From contig NZ_CP121106.1 of assembly GCF_029623755.1 (NCBI RefSeq), forward strand, positions 124,001 to 188,000: DNA of 64,000 nt, written 5' to 3'. Below the pieces are notes generated by a model. It was not told the origin of the DNA. It searched no databases and saw nothing but the letters and a program-made list of their open reading frames with translations. Origin of the DNA: Altererythrobacter sp. CAU 1644 (GTDB lineage: Bacteria > Pseudomonadota > Alphaproteobacteria > Sphingomonadales > Sphingomonadaceae). Shown one piece after another: positions 40,839 through 51,132 of the stretch. How positions within the stretch are numbered: the first letter of the stretch is position 1; every line of letters starts with the position of its first letter. The translations under genes and the position numbers were made by a program.

Positions 40839-41759
40839 ATGACCGTACACACTCCCCTGACCCACCTTCAGCGGCTCGAAGCCGAGGCGATCCACATCAT
40901 CCGCGAAGTGGTGGCCGAGGCGGACAAGCCGGTGATGCTCTATTCGGTGGGCAAGGATAGCGCGGTGATGCTGCATCTTGCCCGCAAGGCATTCTACCCT
41001 GCTCCCCCTCCCTTCCCGCTGCTGCATGTCGACACGACGTGGAAGTTCCAGGCGATGTACGAACTCCGCGATCGCATGGCGCAGGAAAGCGGCATGGAAC
41101 TGCTGGTCTATCAGAACCCCGAAGCGGAGGAGCGCGGCATCAACCCGTTCGATCACGGCCCGCTTCACACCGACATGTGGAAGACGGAGGGGCTCAAGCA
41201 GGCGCTCGACAAATGGGGCTTTGACGCGGCCTTCGGCGGTGCACGGCGCGATGAGGAAAAGAGCCGCGCCAAGGAACGGATCTTCTCGTTCCGCACCGCC
41301 AGCCATGGCTGGGACCCGAAGAACCAGCGCCCCGAGCTGTGGAACCTCTACAACGCGCGCAAGAATCGGGGCGAGAGCATCCGCGTCTTCCCGATCAGCA
41401 ACTGGACCGAGCTCGACGTGTGGCAATACATCCAGCTCGAGGACATTCCGATCGTCCCGCTCTACTTCGCCGAAAAGCGCCCGACCTTCGAATATGAGGG
41501 CGGTCTGTTCATGGCCGACGACATCGAGCGACTGGAGAAGGTCATGGGCCATCGCCCCGAGATCACCGAGCGATCGATCCGCTTCCGCACGCTCGGCTGC
41601 TTCCCGCTGACGGGCGCGGTCGAGAGCGAGGCCTCCACCTTGAGCGAGGTGATCCAGGAAACGCTGCTCACCACCACTTCCGAACGGCAGGGGCGCGTGA
41701 TCGACAAGGATGCCGGCGGTGCGGGAATGGAGAAGAAGAAGCAGGAGGGCTATTTCTGA
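40839..41759 (+). CDS. cysD: Sulfate adenylyltransferase subunit 2
   Basis: A 306-residue PP-loop ATP sulfurylase small subunit that makes APS from sulfate and ATP with Cys[22 protein letters not shown] is the SxGKDS PP-loop, [17 protein letters not shown] follows, and [22 protein letters not shown] and [13 protein letters not shown] are diagnostic. The ATG at 40839 gives [20 protein letters not shown], the family start; a longer frame reaching into the palindrome region is rejected. The stop overlaps the cysNC ATG by one base (TGATGG). Confidence 0.96.
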   Translation: MTVHTPLTHLQRLEAEAIHIIREVVAEADKPVMLYSVGKDSAVMLHLARKAFYPAPPPFPLLHVDTTWKFQAMYELRDRMAQESGMELLVYQNPEAEERGINPFDHGPLHTDMWKTEGLKQALDKWGFDAAFGGARRDEEKSRAKERIFSFRTASHGWDPKNQRPELWNLYNARKNRGESIRVFPISNWTELDVWQYIQLEDIPIVPLYFAEKRPTFEYEGGLFMADDIERLEKVMGHRPEITERSIRFRTLGCFPLTGAVESEASTLSEVIQETLLTTTSERQGRVIDKDAGGAGMEKKKQEGYF

Positions 41760-43684
41760 TGGCTCAGGAAAGCACCACCGACGCAATTTACCGGACCGAA
41801 GCCCTCATTGCCGAGGACATCGACGCTTATCTCGACCAGCACCAGCACAAGACGATGCTGCGGTTCATCACTTGCGGCAGCGTCGATGACGGCAAGTCGA
41901 CGCTGATCGGTCGCCTGCTCTATGACAGCAAGATGATCTTCGAAGACCAGCTTGCCGCGCTCGAGAGAGACAGCAAGCGGGTCGGCACGCAGGGGCAGGA
42001 AATCGATTTCGCCCTGCTGGTTGATGGCCTCGCCGCCGAGCGCGAACAGGGCATCACCATCGACGTCGCCTATCGCTTCTTCAATACCGAGAAACGCAAG
42101 TTCATCGTCGCCGACTGCCCCGGCCACGAACAATATACCCGCAACATGGTGACCGGCGCCTCGACCGCCGATCTCGCGGTGATTCTGGTCGATGCGCGCA
42201 AGGGCGTACTCGTCCAGACCCGGCGGCACAGCTACATCTGCCACCTCCTCGGCATCAGGAATATCGTGCTGGCGGTGAACAAGATGGACCTGGTCGATTA
42301 CGACAAGGCGACCTTCGACAAGATCGTCAGCGATTATCGCGAGTTCGCCAGCGAGATCGGGATAGAGAGCTTTACCGCCATCCCGATCTCGGGCTTTCGT
42401 GGCGACAATATCACCGCCTCACCATCTGCCAACACTCCGTGGTATTCAGGGCCCAGCCTCGTCGACCATCTCGAAAGCGTCGAGGTGCGCTCGGCTGTCG
42501 ATCGCGACAAGCCGTTCCGAATGCCGGTGCAGTGGGTCAATCGCCCCGACCTCGACTTCCGCGGCTTTGCCGGGCTGATCGCGGGTGGCGAAGTGCGTCC
42601 GGGCGACCCGATCCGGGTCCTTCCCTCGGGCAAGACCAGCACGATCGAGAGGATCGTAACCTTCGACGGCGACCTCGATGAAGCCGGAGCGGGTCAATCG
42701 GTCACATTGACGCTGGCAGACGAAATCGACTGTTCGCGCGGCAATGTGATCGCCGCCGCCGACGCCCCGCCGCAGGTAGCCGACCAGTTCGAGGCGACCA
42801 TCGTGTGGATGTCCGACGATGCGCTGCATGTCGGGCGCAGCTACTGGCTCAAGCTGGCGACCCAGACTGTCTCTGCCACGGTGCGCGAGCCGAAATACGA
42901 GATCGACATCAACAGCCTCGAACGACTTGCCGCCAAGACGCTCGAGCTGAACGAAATCGGCGTGGCGGAGGTCCACACTGACAAGCCGCTAGTGTTCGAA
43001 CCCTATGTCGACAGCCGCACGCTCGGCGGTTTTATCCTGGTCGACAAGATCACCAATGCGACCGTTGCGGCGGGCATGCTCAATTTCTCGCTGCGCCGCT
43101 CGCAGAACATCCATTGGCAGCCGACCGATATCACCCGCGAGCATCATGCCTCGATGAAGAACCAAACCCCGCGCGTGCTGTGGTTCACCGGCCTTTCGGG
43201 ATCGGGCAAGTCGACCATCGCCAACGAGGTGGAGAAGAAGCTGGCGCTGATGAACCGGCACACCTTCCTGCTCGACGGCGACAACGTGCGCCACGGGCTC
43301 AACAAGGATCTCGGCTTCACCGAAGCCGACCGGATCGAGAACATCCGCCGCATCGGCGAAGTCGCCAAGCTGATGACTGACGCCGGCCTGATCGTGCTGA
43401 CAGCCTTCATCAGCCCGTTCCGCGCCGAGCGGCAGATGGTTCGCGACATGCTGGCCGAGCATGAGTTCATCGAGATTTTCGTCGACACGCCGCTCGAAGT
43501 CGCGGAAGAACGCGACGTGAAGGGCCTCTACAAGAAGGCGCGCGAAGGAAAGCTCAAGAATTTCACCGGGATCGACAGCCCCTATGAAGCTCCGGAAAAC
43601 CCCGACATCGTGGTCAACACCGTCGCGATGACACCAGAAGAAGCCGCCGACTATATCATCCGACAAATCCTGCCGCTGAAGTGA
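41759..43684 (+). CDS. cysNC: Bifunctional sulfate adenylyltransferase subunit 1/adenylylsulfate kinase
   Basis: A 641-residue fusion. The CysN part is an EF-Tu-like GTPase: GSVDDGKST (residues 40-48), [12 protein letters not shown] and NKMD, driving APS synthesis with CysD. From about residue 470 the CysC part begins, with [21 protein letters not shown] (P-loop), [16 protein letters not shown] and [16 protein letters not shown], giving PAPS from APS. The fused form is common in alphaproteobacteria. It is coupled to cysD by overlapping stop and start and is followed by cysQ after 10 bases. Confidence 0.97.
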   Translation: MAQESTTDAIYRTEALIAEDIDAYLDQHQHKTMLRFITCGSVDDGKSTLIGRLLYDSKMIFEDQLAALERDSKRVGTQGQEIDFALLVDGLAAEREQGITIDVAYRFFNTEKRKFIVADCPGHEQYTRNMVTGASTADLAVILVDARKGVLVQTRRHSYICHLLGIRNIVLAVNKMDLVDYDKATFDKIVSDYREFASEIGIESFTAIPISGFRGDNITASPSANTPWYSGPSLVDHLESVEVRSAVDRDKPFRMPVQWVNRPDLDFRGFAGLIAGGEVRPGDPIRVLPSGKTSTIERIVTFDGDLDEAGAGQSVTLTLADEIDCSRGNVIAAADAPPQVADQFEATIVWMSDDALHVGRSYWLKLATQTVSATVREPKYEIDINSLERLAAKTLELNEIGVAEVHTDKPLVFEPYVDSRTLGGFILVDKITNATVAAGMLNFSLRRSQNIHWQPTDITREHHASMKNQTPRVLWFTGLSGSGKSTIANEVEKKLALMNRHTFLLDGDNVRHGLNKDLGFTEADRIENIRRIGEVAKLMTDAGLIVLTAFISPFRAERQMVRDMLAEHEFIEIFVDTPLEVAEERDVKGLYKKAREGKLKNFTGIDSPYEAPENPDIVVNTVAMTPEEAADYIIRQILPLK

Positions 43685-43694
43685 GCGAACGAGT

Positions 43695-44429
43695 ATGACC
43701 GACGCCGAACTTGCCGCTCATCTTGCCGAAACGGCCGGTCGCATCCTGCTCGATGTGAGAGGCTCGGCCATGTTCGAAGGCAAGGCGCTGGGCAATGCGG
43801 GCGACCAGACTGCCAACCAGTTTCTGGTCCATGCCTTGCGCGCGCAAAGGCCCGATGACGGGCTGCTGTCGGAAGAGAGCAAGGACACGAGGGAGCGCCT
43901 TGCCAAGGAGCGCGTGTGGATCATCGACCCGGTCGACGGCACCCGCGAATATGGCGAGGCGCGGACCGACTGGGCCGTCCACGTCGGCTTGGCGATCGGC
44001 GGCGAGGCTGCCGTCGGTGCGGTCGCGCTGCCCGGCTGCAATGCCATCCTGCGTACCGACCGCCCCCAAGCGATGCCGCCCGCTCCGGATCGGCTCCGGA
44101 TGGTCGTCAGCCGCACGCGACCAGCGGCAGAAGCGGTTGCCGTGTCGCAGGCCTTGGGGGCCGAACTCGTCGAGATGGGCAGCGCCGGGGCCAAGGCCAT
44201 GGCGGTGATCCGCGGCGAGGCGGATATCTACCTCCATTCCGGTGGGCAGCATGAATGGGACAGCTGTGCGCCGGTGGCCGTGGCCAGGGCACATGGCCTG
44301 CACTGTTCCAGGATCGACGGGTCGTCGCTGGTCTACAACCAGAGCGACACTTTCGTCCCCGACCTGCTGATCTGTCGCCGCGAGCACGCCGAGCGGGTGT
44401 TGGCGGAAGTAGCCAAGCTGACCCCATAG
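43695..44429 (+). CDS. cysQ: 3'(2'),5'-bisphosphate nucleotidase
   Basis: A 244-residue inositol-monophosphatase-family enzyme that recycles the PAP left after PAPS use. LSEESKD supplies one metal ligand, WIIDPVDGTREYGEARTDWAVHVGLA is the D-P-x-D-G-T metal motif, and HEWDSCAPVAVARAHG is the C-terminal W-D-x-x-A motif. Its place directly after cysNC supports the PAP role over inositol phosphate. It ends the sulfate activation operon. Confidence 0.92.
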   Translation: MTDAELAAHLAETAGRILLDVRGSAMFEGKALGNAGDQTANQFLVHALRAQRPDDGLLSEESKDTRERLAKERVWIIDPVDGTREYGEARTDWAVHVGLAIGGEAAVGAVALPGCNAILRTDRPQAMPPAPDRLRMVVSRTRPAAEAVAVSQALGAELVEMGSAGAKAMAVIRGEADIYLHSGGQHEWDSCAPVAVARAHGLHCSRIDGSSLVYNQSDTFVPDLLICRREHAERVLAEVAKLTP

Positions 44430-44463
44430 CAGCTCCCGCGCGGTAATGGCAGGCAAATGGCGG

Positions 44464-44492
44464 TGATGGATTGCCGATGGATTGCCGATGAT
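44464..44492 (+). promoter_or_regulatory. Direct-repeat operator candidate upstream of the first TonB receptor of the Slam locus
   Basis: TGATGGATTGCCGATGG is followed at once by a second ATTGCCGATG, so TTGCC recurs at 44471-44475 and 44482-44486, 11 bases apart. It lies 49-77 bases before the receptor ATG at 44541. A near match (TGATGGCTTGCCGATG then TTTGCC) occurs at 52209-52234 beside the lipoprotein gene. OmpR/PhoB-type winged helices typically bind direct repeats with this 10-11-base period, and two such regulators are encoded next door. Confidence 0.55.
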
Positions 44493-44501
44493 CGTTGAAA
44501 T

Positions 44502-44514
44502 TCATTGAGAATGA
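44502..44514. promoter_or_regulatory. Weak Fur-like inverted repeat before the TonB receptor
   Basis: TCATTGAGAATGA is an inverted repeat (TCATT/AATGA around GAG) 26 bases before the receptor start, in an AT-rich stretch. It resembles part of a Fur box but covers only one unit and could also be chance. If real, it would point to iron or haem as cargo. Confidence 0.3.
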
Positions 44515-44540
44515 GGGCCATAGCAGGGTAATTCTTAGGT

Positions 44541-46595
44541 ATGGGCAAGGACCATGCCGCAACGATCCTGACGGGGCTTCTGGCCGCTTGCGGCGCAAGC
44601 GCGGCGCTCGCCCAGGAAGACACCTCTCCATCCTCGGAACCGATCATCGTCACCGGGGAACGGTGGCAGCGAACGCTCGCCGAAACCGCATCCAGTGTAT
44701 CGGTCACATCGGCCGAAGACCTCGCGCGCCAGCCCGATACCGACCGGCTCGACCAACTGCTCGACGCAACGCCCAACATCACGATCGGTTCGGGAGGTCT
44801 CGGGCCCGCGATCCGAGGTCTCGACACGACCGGGGTGTTGAACAACCTCCCTGCATTTCTCGGCGGCAACCGCCCACGGACCACGGTGACGGTGGACGGC
44901 CGCGCGATCACCTATGGGGAATTCGTGTTCGGAACCCAGCCGCTGTGGGACGTTGAGCGCGTCGAAGTGTTCCGCAGCCCGCAGACGACGACCCAGGGGC
45001 GCAATTCGATTGCCGGGGCGATCTTCCTCGAAACCCGCTCGCCCGAGTTCGACTGGGGCGGTGCCGCTCGGCTGATCGGCGGGAATTACGACACCCGCCA
45101 GGCGTCCGCCATGGCAACAGGCCCGCTGATCTCGGAACAGCTGGCCTTGCGTGTCGTTGCCGACCACCGTCGCAGCCGCCCGTCCAGCGAACTCACCACG
45201 CCCGATGTCGACATCGATCCCAATCGCGACAAATACGACCAGTTGCGCCTCAAGCTGCTGGCCCTGCCCGATGCCCTCCCCGGGTTGCGGCTCGAGACCT
45301 CGTACTGGATTGCAAGATCGCAGGCCCCGCAAACCGAAGGCGTCCGCATCCCTTTTCGCGAGCGACGCGATCCGCGCGCGCGTTACGGCATATTCCGGGC
45401 CGAGTCTGAGTCGGGGACCTTGCGGGCCTCCTGGGACATTTCCGCCGAGACAACCCTGCATTCGACCCTGACGGCAGGTGGCTCGACCTTGCAGCGCTTC
45501 GCCCCGTCCGGCTTCGGTGAAACGCTCACCAAGGCGCGTGATCGATCAGGCGAGTTGATCCTCAATCACGCTGCAGAGGGTTGGAAGGCCGTCGCCGGAG
45601 TCAGCGCATCGCGCAGCCGCATGCGGCAGACCATCGACCTCTCCTCCACGCCGTTCGGTGTGGGCGATTTCCGTGACCGGCAGGACAGCTTCGGCCTGTT
45701 CGGTGAGGGCGAAGCACAAATCGGCGAGCGTCTGTCCCTGATAGTCGGCGCGCGGTATCAAAGCGATCGCCAGGTCAGAAGCGGAACCCTGGGCCGCGTC
45801 GGCTCTCTCCAGGTGCTCGATTTCGATCGGACCTTCGAGTTCTTCCTGCCCAAGTTCTCGCTGTCCTTCGCATCCTCGCCCGATCTGACGCTGGGCATTC
45901 TCGTGCAGAAGGCGGCCAATCCCGGCGGCATCACGCTCACGCCGCCAAGCGGCCTCGATGCTTTCGAGGAAGAATCCCTGTGGGATTTCGAGCTCTTTGC
46001 CCGCGGTCGATTGGCTGACGGAAGGCTGCGCTATGCGGCCAATCTGTTTCGCTACGAGATGAAGGATGCGCAGCGTTCGGTGACCTTCGGCGTTCTCACC
46101 CCCGCCGGGCCGGTTTTCCTGTCGGAGATCGGCAATGCCCCGCGCGCATGGAGCCACGGAGCGGAGCTCGAACTACAATGGCAGGCAAGCAACCGGCTGA
46201 GCGTGAATGCCGGCCTGGGCTTGCTCGACACCCGCCTGACCCGGACGCCCAGCAGCGAAGATCCCTTGCTCGACAAGCAATTCCAGCGCTCGCCTCACTT
46301 CACGGCCTCGCTGGGCGTGGATTGGCGCCCTGCCCCCTCGCTCGCCATCGACCTCGGCTACCGCCACCGGACGGGCTACTACAGCGACGACGTCAACTCC
46401 CCCGAACTGAGGGTGGGATCGGCCAGCGTGTTCGACGCCCGGGTCAGTTGGGAGCGCGGGTCAACGCGGATCTTCGGATTCGTCCGCAATATGTTCGACA
46501 ATTTCTACCTGGTGGCCCGCTTCTCCGGACCCGATCCGCTCGCTACGGCGGGCGATCCCCGCGAATACGGCATCGGGATCGAGGCAAGGATATAG
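44541..46595 (+). CDS. TonB-dependent receptor of the Slam locus (first)
   Basis: A 684-residue outer-membrane receptor. TILTGLLAACGASAALAQ is a signal peptide ending AxA. The plug has EPIIVTGERWQRTLAETASSVSVTSAEDL (TonB-box-like IIVTGE) and DVERVEVFRSPQTTTQGRNSIAGAIFLET, a plug signature. The barrel ends GDPREYGIGIEARI, with terminal Ile where Phe is more usual. No cargo-specific motif is evident. The CadC-like regulator gene starts 2 bases after its stop, and a direct-repeat candidate lies upstream, so receptor and regulator probably share a transcript. Confidence 0.9.
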   Translation: MGKDHAATILTGLLAACGASAALAQEDTSPSSEPIIVTGERWQRTLAETASSVSVTSAEDLARQPDTDRLDQLLDATPNITIGSGGLGPAIRGLDTTGVLNNLPAFLGGNRPRTTVTVDGRAITYGEFVFGTQPLWDVERVEVFRSPQTTTQGRNSIAGAIFLETRSPEFDWGGAARLIGGNYDTRQASAMATGPLISEQLALRVVADHRRSRPSSELTTPDVDIDPNRDKYDQLRLKLLALPDALPGLRLETSYWIARSQAPQTEGVRIPFRERRDPRARYGIFRAESESGTLRASWDISAETTLHSTLTAGGSTLQRFAPSGFGETLTKARDRSGELILNHAAEGWKAVAGVSASRSRMRQTIDLSSTPFGVGDFRDRQDSFGLFGEGEAQIGERLSLIVGARYQSDRQVRSGTLGRVGSLQVLDFDRTFEFFLPKFSLSFASSPDLTLGILVQKAANPGGITLTPPSGLDAFEEESLWDFELFARGRLADGRLRYAANLFRYEMKDAQRSVTFGVLTPAGPVFLSEIGNAPRAWSHGAELELQWQASNRLSVNAGLGLLDTRLTRTPSSEDPLLDKQFQRSPHFTASLGVDWRPAPSLAIDLGYRHRTGYYSDDVNSPELRVGSASVFDARVSWERGSTRIFGFVRNMFDNFYLVARFSGPDPLATAGDPREYGIGIEARI

Positions 46596-46597
46596 CG

Positions 46598-48175
46598 ATG
46601 TCCGGCGACGTTGAATTCGGCCAGGATCCAGCTTCGCCGGCGCCAAGGCCGGGAAATGGCAAGGCCGACATCCATGAGACGCACGATCTGGCCAAGCGGC
46701 CTGACATTACGATCGGGGATACGCTGATCCGGCCATCCTTGCGGTTGATCGCAGGTCCGAACTCGAGTGTCAGCGTCGAACCGCGCGTGATGCAGGTCCT
46801 GCTCGCCCTGTACGATGCAGATGGAAAGGTCCTGAACCGCGAAGACCTGCTCGAACAATGCTGGGCCGGTGTGGTCGTGGGCGACGACGCTATCAACCGC
46901 GCGATCGCAGAGCTGCGCCGTGCCGTCCGAGAAACGAACGCCGATCTCGCGATCGAAACCATTTCTCGCGTCGGTTACCGGCTCGCCGCAAACACGATCC
47001 CCGACGCTTTGGACAGCAAATCGCGTCCTATCCGCGGTTTCGACATCGACCGACGCAATTACGTGCTCGGCGGAGCCGTCGCCGCCGTTGCGCTGGCCGG
47101 CGGCACGGTAGCGATATCGGGTTACCGGGAGAAGGCAGCTGTCGACCAATTGATCGAACGCGGCAAGATCCTCCAAGGATCGGGTGCGCCGGACGGCCGG
47201 GAGCGCGCCTTTGCCCTGTTTTCTGCTGCCGTCGAGCGCGCACCGAAACGTGCCGAGGCCTGGGGATGGCTCTCGACCGTCGCGCCGAATTACCAGCATT
47301 CGCGGTCGGCGGCGCTTCGCGCGCTCGATCTTGATCCCAAAGAACCCAATGCACGTGTCGTTCTTGCTTGGCAGAAGCTCGATCTCGAAGACTGGACCGT
47401 GTGGGAAGATTCCCTGCTCGAAGTGCTGGATGATGCCCCCGAGAATGCGCTCGCGCTCGGGTTCATCACGCTGTTCTACCAGGGGATGGGGCGGTGCAAG
47501 CTCTCGCTCCAAATGAATGAGCGCTCCCTTGCAGCCGAACCATTCAATCCCGGATTTCACATGCGGCGAGCGTTGAAGCACTGGATTTTCGGTCGGTTGG
47601 CCGAGGCCGACAAGGTCGCCGACAAGTCGATGCATTTGTGGCCGCGCAATCCCTTTACCTGGAATGCGCGCATGGTGATCTATGCCTTCACCGACCGGGC
47701 TCCGGCCGCGCTCACCCTGCTTGAGGATGAGGCCAGTCGGCCAAAGAAGCTGACACAACCGAATATCGAATCCTGGCGTGCGGCGCTTCGCGCCATTGAT
47801 AGCCGAAGCCGCAGCGAAATCGACAATGCGGTCAAGGTCTGCACGGCAGCCGCCCCTCTCGCTCCGGGTCTCGCGGCGAACGCGATCATGTTCTTCTCCC
47901 ATCTCGGAGAACTCGACTCGGCGTACCGCGTCGCCGAAGGGCTTTTCGAAGGCAAAGGCAATGTGGTCCAGCAAACTCGCGGAGTCGGCATCAGGGACAT
48001 CTACTCGGCCACCGGCTGGGGGCGCACGCAGTTCGTCTTCATCCCTGCAACCAACGCGTTCCGCGACGACGAACGATTTCCGGGGCTCTGCCGCCGGCTG
48101 GGGCTGGAAGCCTATTGGCGCAAGCGCGGCGCATGGCCGGACGAATTCGTGCGCGGAGCGCTTGTCAGTGCCTGA
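46598..48175 (+). CDS. Membrane-anchored winged-helix (CadC-like) regulator with TPR-like domain, copy 1
   Basis: A 525-residue protein. Residues 37-130 form an OmpR/PhoB-type winged helix with no receiver domain: SVEPRVMQVLLALYDADGKVLNREDLL then VVVGDDAINRAIAELRRAV and ISRVGYRLA. Residues about 154-175 (RNYVLGGAVAAVALAGGTVAISGY) are one membrane helix. The rest, outside the cytoplasm if ToxR/CadC-like, is helical with TPR-type periodicity. AAGGA lies 7 bases before ATG 46598, 2 bases after the receptor stop; a longer upstream frame inside the receptor is rejected. The next gene is a close paralogue. Confidence 0.85.
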   Translation: MSGDVEFGQDPASPAPRPGNGKADIHETHDLAKRPDITIGDTLIRPSLRLIAGPNSSVSVEPRVMQVLLALYDADGKVLNREDLLEQCWAGVVVGDDAINRAIAELRRAVRETNADLAIETISRVGYRLAANTIPDALDSKSRPIRGFDIDRRNYVLGGAVAAVALAGGTVAISGYREKAAVDQLIERGKILQGSGAPDGRERAFALFSAAVERAPKRAEAWGWLSTVAPNYQHSRSAALRALDLDPKEPNARVVLAWQKLDLEDWTVWEDSLLEVLDDAPENALALGFITLFYQGMGRCKLSLQMNERSLAAEPFNPGFHMRRALKHWIFGRLAEADKVADKSMHLWPRNPFTWNARMVIYAFTDRAPAALTLLEDEASRPKKLTQPNIESWRAALRAIDSRSRSEIDNAVKVCTAAAPLAPGLAANAIMFFSHLGELDSAYRVAEGLFEGKGNVVQQTRGVGIRDIYSATGWGRTQFVFIPATNAFRDDERFPGLCRRLGLEAYWRKRGAWPDEFVRGALVSA

Positions 48176-48223
48176 CCATACCGTCCGACTGCGGCGCGCA
48201 ATCGTGATTGCAGGAAAAACCCT

Positions 48224-49795
48224 ATGCTTCTAATGCCATGGCTCTCGCCGCGAGATTCTCGCCGGGAGACAAGCGACGGACGAACCTGCGTGAACGAATC
48301 ACTGGATCTGGCACGACGTGCCGACATCACGATCGGCAACGCTCTCGTCCAGCCATCGCTCCGCCTGATCACGGGCCCAGAATCGGAAGCCACCGTCGAA
48401 CCCCGCGTGATGCAGGTGCTCCTGGCCTTGCACGACGCCGAGGGGCGCGTGCTGAGCCGCGAGGACTTGCTCGAGATTTGCTGGCCTGGCGTGATCGTCG
48501 GTGACGATGCCATCAACCGGACCATCGCCGAAATTCGCCGGGTCGCCCGCGATACCGGTGCCGTGATCGTGATCGAGACCATCCCTCGGGTGGGTTATCG
48601 CCTCGCCTCACAGGAAGATGCGGCGGGCAAGGTCGGCAAGAGCGCCAAGGTGCGCGGACCCGCCTTGCCTCGGCGAAAGCTTGTTATCGGAGGACTGGCG
48701 ACAGCAGCCGCCATCGCGGGCGGTGGATATGGGCTGCTCCACTATCGCCGCGGAACGGCAATCGACGAATTGATCGAACGGGGCCGATTGGTCCAGGCGT
48801 CCGGGCGTCCCGACAGCAGGACGCAGGCTCAAGAAATCTTTCGCCAGGCCATTGCGATGGATCCGGAACGAGCCGATGCATGGGGTTGGCTGGCACGCGT
48901 TCTTGGTGACGATGCCGCAGCGCGCGAGGCGGCGCTCCATGCCATCGAGATCGATCCGCGCGAAGCCAACGCCCGGGTAGTGCTGATCAGCCAACGCAAG
49001 GACCTTCATTCCTGGACCGAATGGGAAGACGAACTTCTCGAAGTCCTGAAAGATGCACCGGACAACACTGCCGCACAGCGATCACTGTCTTTCTTCTACC
49101 AGGGGATGGGTCGCTGCAAGGATTCCTGGAGTGTCCAGGAGCAGACCCTCAAGCTCGAGCCGTTCAATCCCGCGAGCCATAACACGAGCGCCCTGAAACA
49201 CTGGATCTTCGGCAAGAACGGTGAGGCAGACAAAATTGCCGATCAGGCGCTTCGCCTGTGGCCACGCCATCCTTTGCTCTGGAACGCCCGGATGGTCATT
49301 TATGCGTTCACGAACCGGGCGCCTGCGGGGCTCGCGCTGCTCGACGACGTGCCCAATCGGCCGGCAAACCTGACTTCTGCCAGCATCGATTCCTGGCGCG
49401 CCGCCCTGGGGGCGATCGCCACGCGCTCCTCCCCCGATATCGCCCGCGCCTTGGAAGTCTGCACCGCGCAAGCCAAGCTCGCGCCAGGGCTGGCGGCTAA
49501 CGCAATCATGGCCTTCGCCTATCTGGGAGAGGTGGACGCGTCCTACCAGGTCGCTGAGGGCCTGTTCGAAGGGCGCGGGGCCGTCGTCCAGAAATCGCAC
49601 GGCAAGGGTATCGGCGATCTCTATTCGACCGCAGGCTGGGGGCGAACCCAAGTCATCTTCACACCCGCCGCCGTCGCCTTTCGCGAGGACGGGAGATTTT
49701 CCGATTTCTCCGAACGGCTGGGGCTGACGGCCTATTGGCGCGAGCGCGGAATCTGGCCGGATCCCTTCGTCAGGGGATCGCTCCGCACCAGCTGA
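48224..49795 (+). CDS. Membrane-anchored winged-helix (CadC-like) regulator with TPR-like domain, copy 2
   Basis: A 523-residue paralogue of the preceding gene, matching along its length: TVEPRVMQVLLALHDAEGRVLSREDLL, VIVGDDAINRTIAEIRRVA and IPRVGYRLA in the winged helix, KLVIGGLATAAAIAGGGYGLLHY as membrane helix, and shared blocks such as FFYQGMGRCK, LKHWIFGK and NARMVIYAFTNRAPAGLALL. Tandem duplication is clear. AGGA precedes ATG 48224 by 8 bases; a GTG at 48290 would remove 22 poorly conserved residues. It converges on the Slam-like gene with an 8-base gap. Confidence 0.85.
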   Translation: MLLMPWLSPRDSRRETSDGRTCVNESLDLARRADITIGNALVQPSLRLITGPESEATVEPRVMQVLLALHDAEGRVLSREDLLEICWPGVIVGDDAINRTIAEIRRVARDTGAVIVIETIPRVGYRLASQEDAAGKVGKSAKVRGPALPRRKLVIGGLATAAAIAGGGYGLLHYRRGTAIDELIERGRLVQASGRPDSRTQAQEIFRQAIAMDPERADAWGWLARVLGDDAAAREAALHAIEIDPREANARVVLISQRKDLHSWTEWEDELLEVLKDAPDNTAAQRSLSFFYQGMGRCKDSWSVQEQTLKLEPFNPASHNTSALKHWIFGKNGEADKIADQALRLWPRHPLLWNARMVIYAFTNRAPAGLALLDDVPNRPANLTSASIDSWRAALGAIATRSSPDIARALEVCTAQAKLAPGLAANAIMAFAYLGEVDASYQVAEGLFEGRGAVVQKSHGKGIGDLYSTAGWGRTQVIFTPAAVAFREDGRFSDFSERLGLTAYWRERGIWPDPFVRGSLRTS

Positions 49796-49803
49796 TGGTC
49801 GAT

Positions 49804-51129
49804 CTAGAAGGCCCGCGTCAGGCCAATCTCACCGCGCCACCTGTCGTAGCGATAGATTTCGATCGGGCTGGTGTTTTTCTCCCAGGTTAGCCGGAGCTGC
49901 GGCGCCCACCCCTTCCATTCGAACGTGCGCAATGTCGTTCCGACGGAAAGGCGGTAGAAGTCGTCCACCCGTCGCTTGGGATAGATTGCCAGCCGCTTGT
50001 CCGCCTCGAGATGCTGGTATGATGCGGATGCAAACAGCGTCGTTCGCCCGAACTCGCGCCAACCGGTGACCGATAATTGCCCGCTGGCAGTCGAATAGGC
50101 CGGATCGCGCGCCATCTGCCGCGCCGCACCAAGCGTAAGATTGATGCCCGAGCGGCTGCTCAAGGCCCGCTCGTAGCTCGCGAACCCCGATATTCCATGC
50201 GCATCCTGAAGGTCGTTGATACGGTAATTCGTGCGCGCATAGCCCGCCCCGGCCCGCAGGTGTGAACGCCGGTCCAGCGGACGCTGCCATTGCAGGTTCG
50301 CATCCAGCGCGTCGTAGAAGCGCTCCCCGCCGAACCACCGCCTTTGCCCCCCAGCGAGGAGGCTGGCCCGCCCTCCCCCGAGCGCAAATTCGGGGCCGAT
50401 CGAGGCGATAGCCAGCAGATCGTTGAAGTCGCCGCGACGGTAGAAATCACCCGATAGGCCGGCGCGAGTGATCAGCGAGGTAAGCTGCGAAAGCGGCTTG
50501 CGATAATAGACCTCCCCGCGCAGCGACAGGCCGACGCCCGAGGACTGGCGCGCCGCATCCTCTAGGTCGAAGTCACCAATCACCGTACCCAACGTGTCCG
50601 ATCGCGTCGCGCGGTTGACGTTACTATCGGGAGCGATGGCGACCTGCACGCTCGCGCCGAAGGGCTTGCGTTCGCGCAGCGCAGCCGAAAACCGGTCGAC
50701 GAGGCGCGCCACCTCAGGTGGCAGCCCGCCGGCCTGCGCCTCGCGCAGGGTCCGCCGCGAAGCCTCGATTTGCCCCATTTCGGCCTGCACCCGCGCAAGC
50801 TCCAGCCTGGCCCTCTGTGCACCGGGATCCTCGTCAATGATCGATCGCAGCAAGCTGCCCGCCCGGTCCCAGCGGTGATCGCGCATCGCCAGCATCGCGA
50901 GGCGGAAACGCGCCTCGTTTCGGACCGGTAAGTTGGGATCCTGGAGCAATGCCTCGAGGATCTGCACGGCAAGCGCCTCTTCCTTGTTGGCGAGCGCCCT
51001 TGCTGCAAATTCCAGCATCTGTTCCCCCGTCGCCTCGATCTCGGCCCGCGTTCCGACCGGCAAGGTTTCGCCTGCGGGCGCACGTTCGGTCGATGGCTGG
51101 GCAAGCGCCACAAGCGCGACCAGCAACAC
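49804..51129 (-). CDS. Slam-like surface lipoprotein assembly modifier (DUF560 type)
   Basis: About 441 residues in two parts. Residues about 30-155 are helical with TPR features (EALAVQILEALLQDPNLPVRNEARFRLAML, LARVQAEMGQIEASRRTLREA). From about 160 on, FGASVQVAIAPDSNVNRATRSDT begins a beta barrel of alternating strands ending YDRWRGEIGLTRAF with terminal Phe. This N-terminal TPR plus barrel, with the NxN-type entry strand, is the Slam layout; Slam moves lipoproteins to the cell surface. It starts at GTG 51129, one codon past the lipoprotein stop and in the same frame, with AAGGA in the lipoprotein end. The N-terminus lacks basic residues but reads as a short signal. Alternative: another TPR-barrel exporter. 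Confidence 0.75.
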   Translation of the reverse strand: MLLVALVALAQPSTERAPAGETLPVGTRAEIEATGEQMLEFAARALANKEEALAVQILEALLQDPNLPVRNEARFRLAMLAMRDHRWDRAGSLLRSIIDEDPGAQRARLELARVQAEMGQIEASRRTLREAQAGGLPPEVARLVDRFSAALRERKPFGASVQVAIAPDSNVNRATRSDTLGTVIGDFDLEDAARQSSGVGLSLRGEVYYRKPLSQLTSLITRAGLSGDFYRRGDFNDLLAIASIGPEFALGGGRASLLAGGQRRWFGGERFYDALDANLQWQRPLDRRSHLRAGAGYARTNYRINDLQDAHGISGFASYERALSSRSGINLTLGAARQMARDPAYSTASGQLSVTGWREFGRTTLFASASYQHLEADKRLAIYPKRRVDDFYRLSVGTTLRTFEWKGWAPQLRLTWEKNTSPIEIYRYDRWRGEIGLTRAF

Positions 51130-51132
51130 GGC

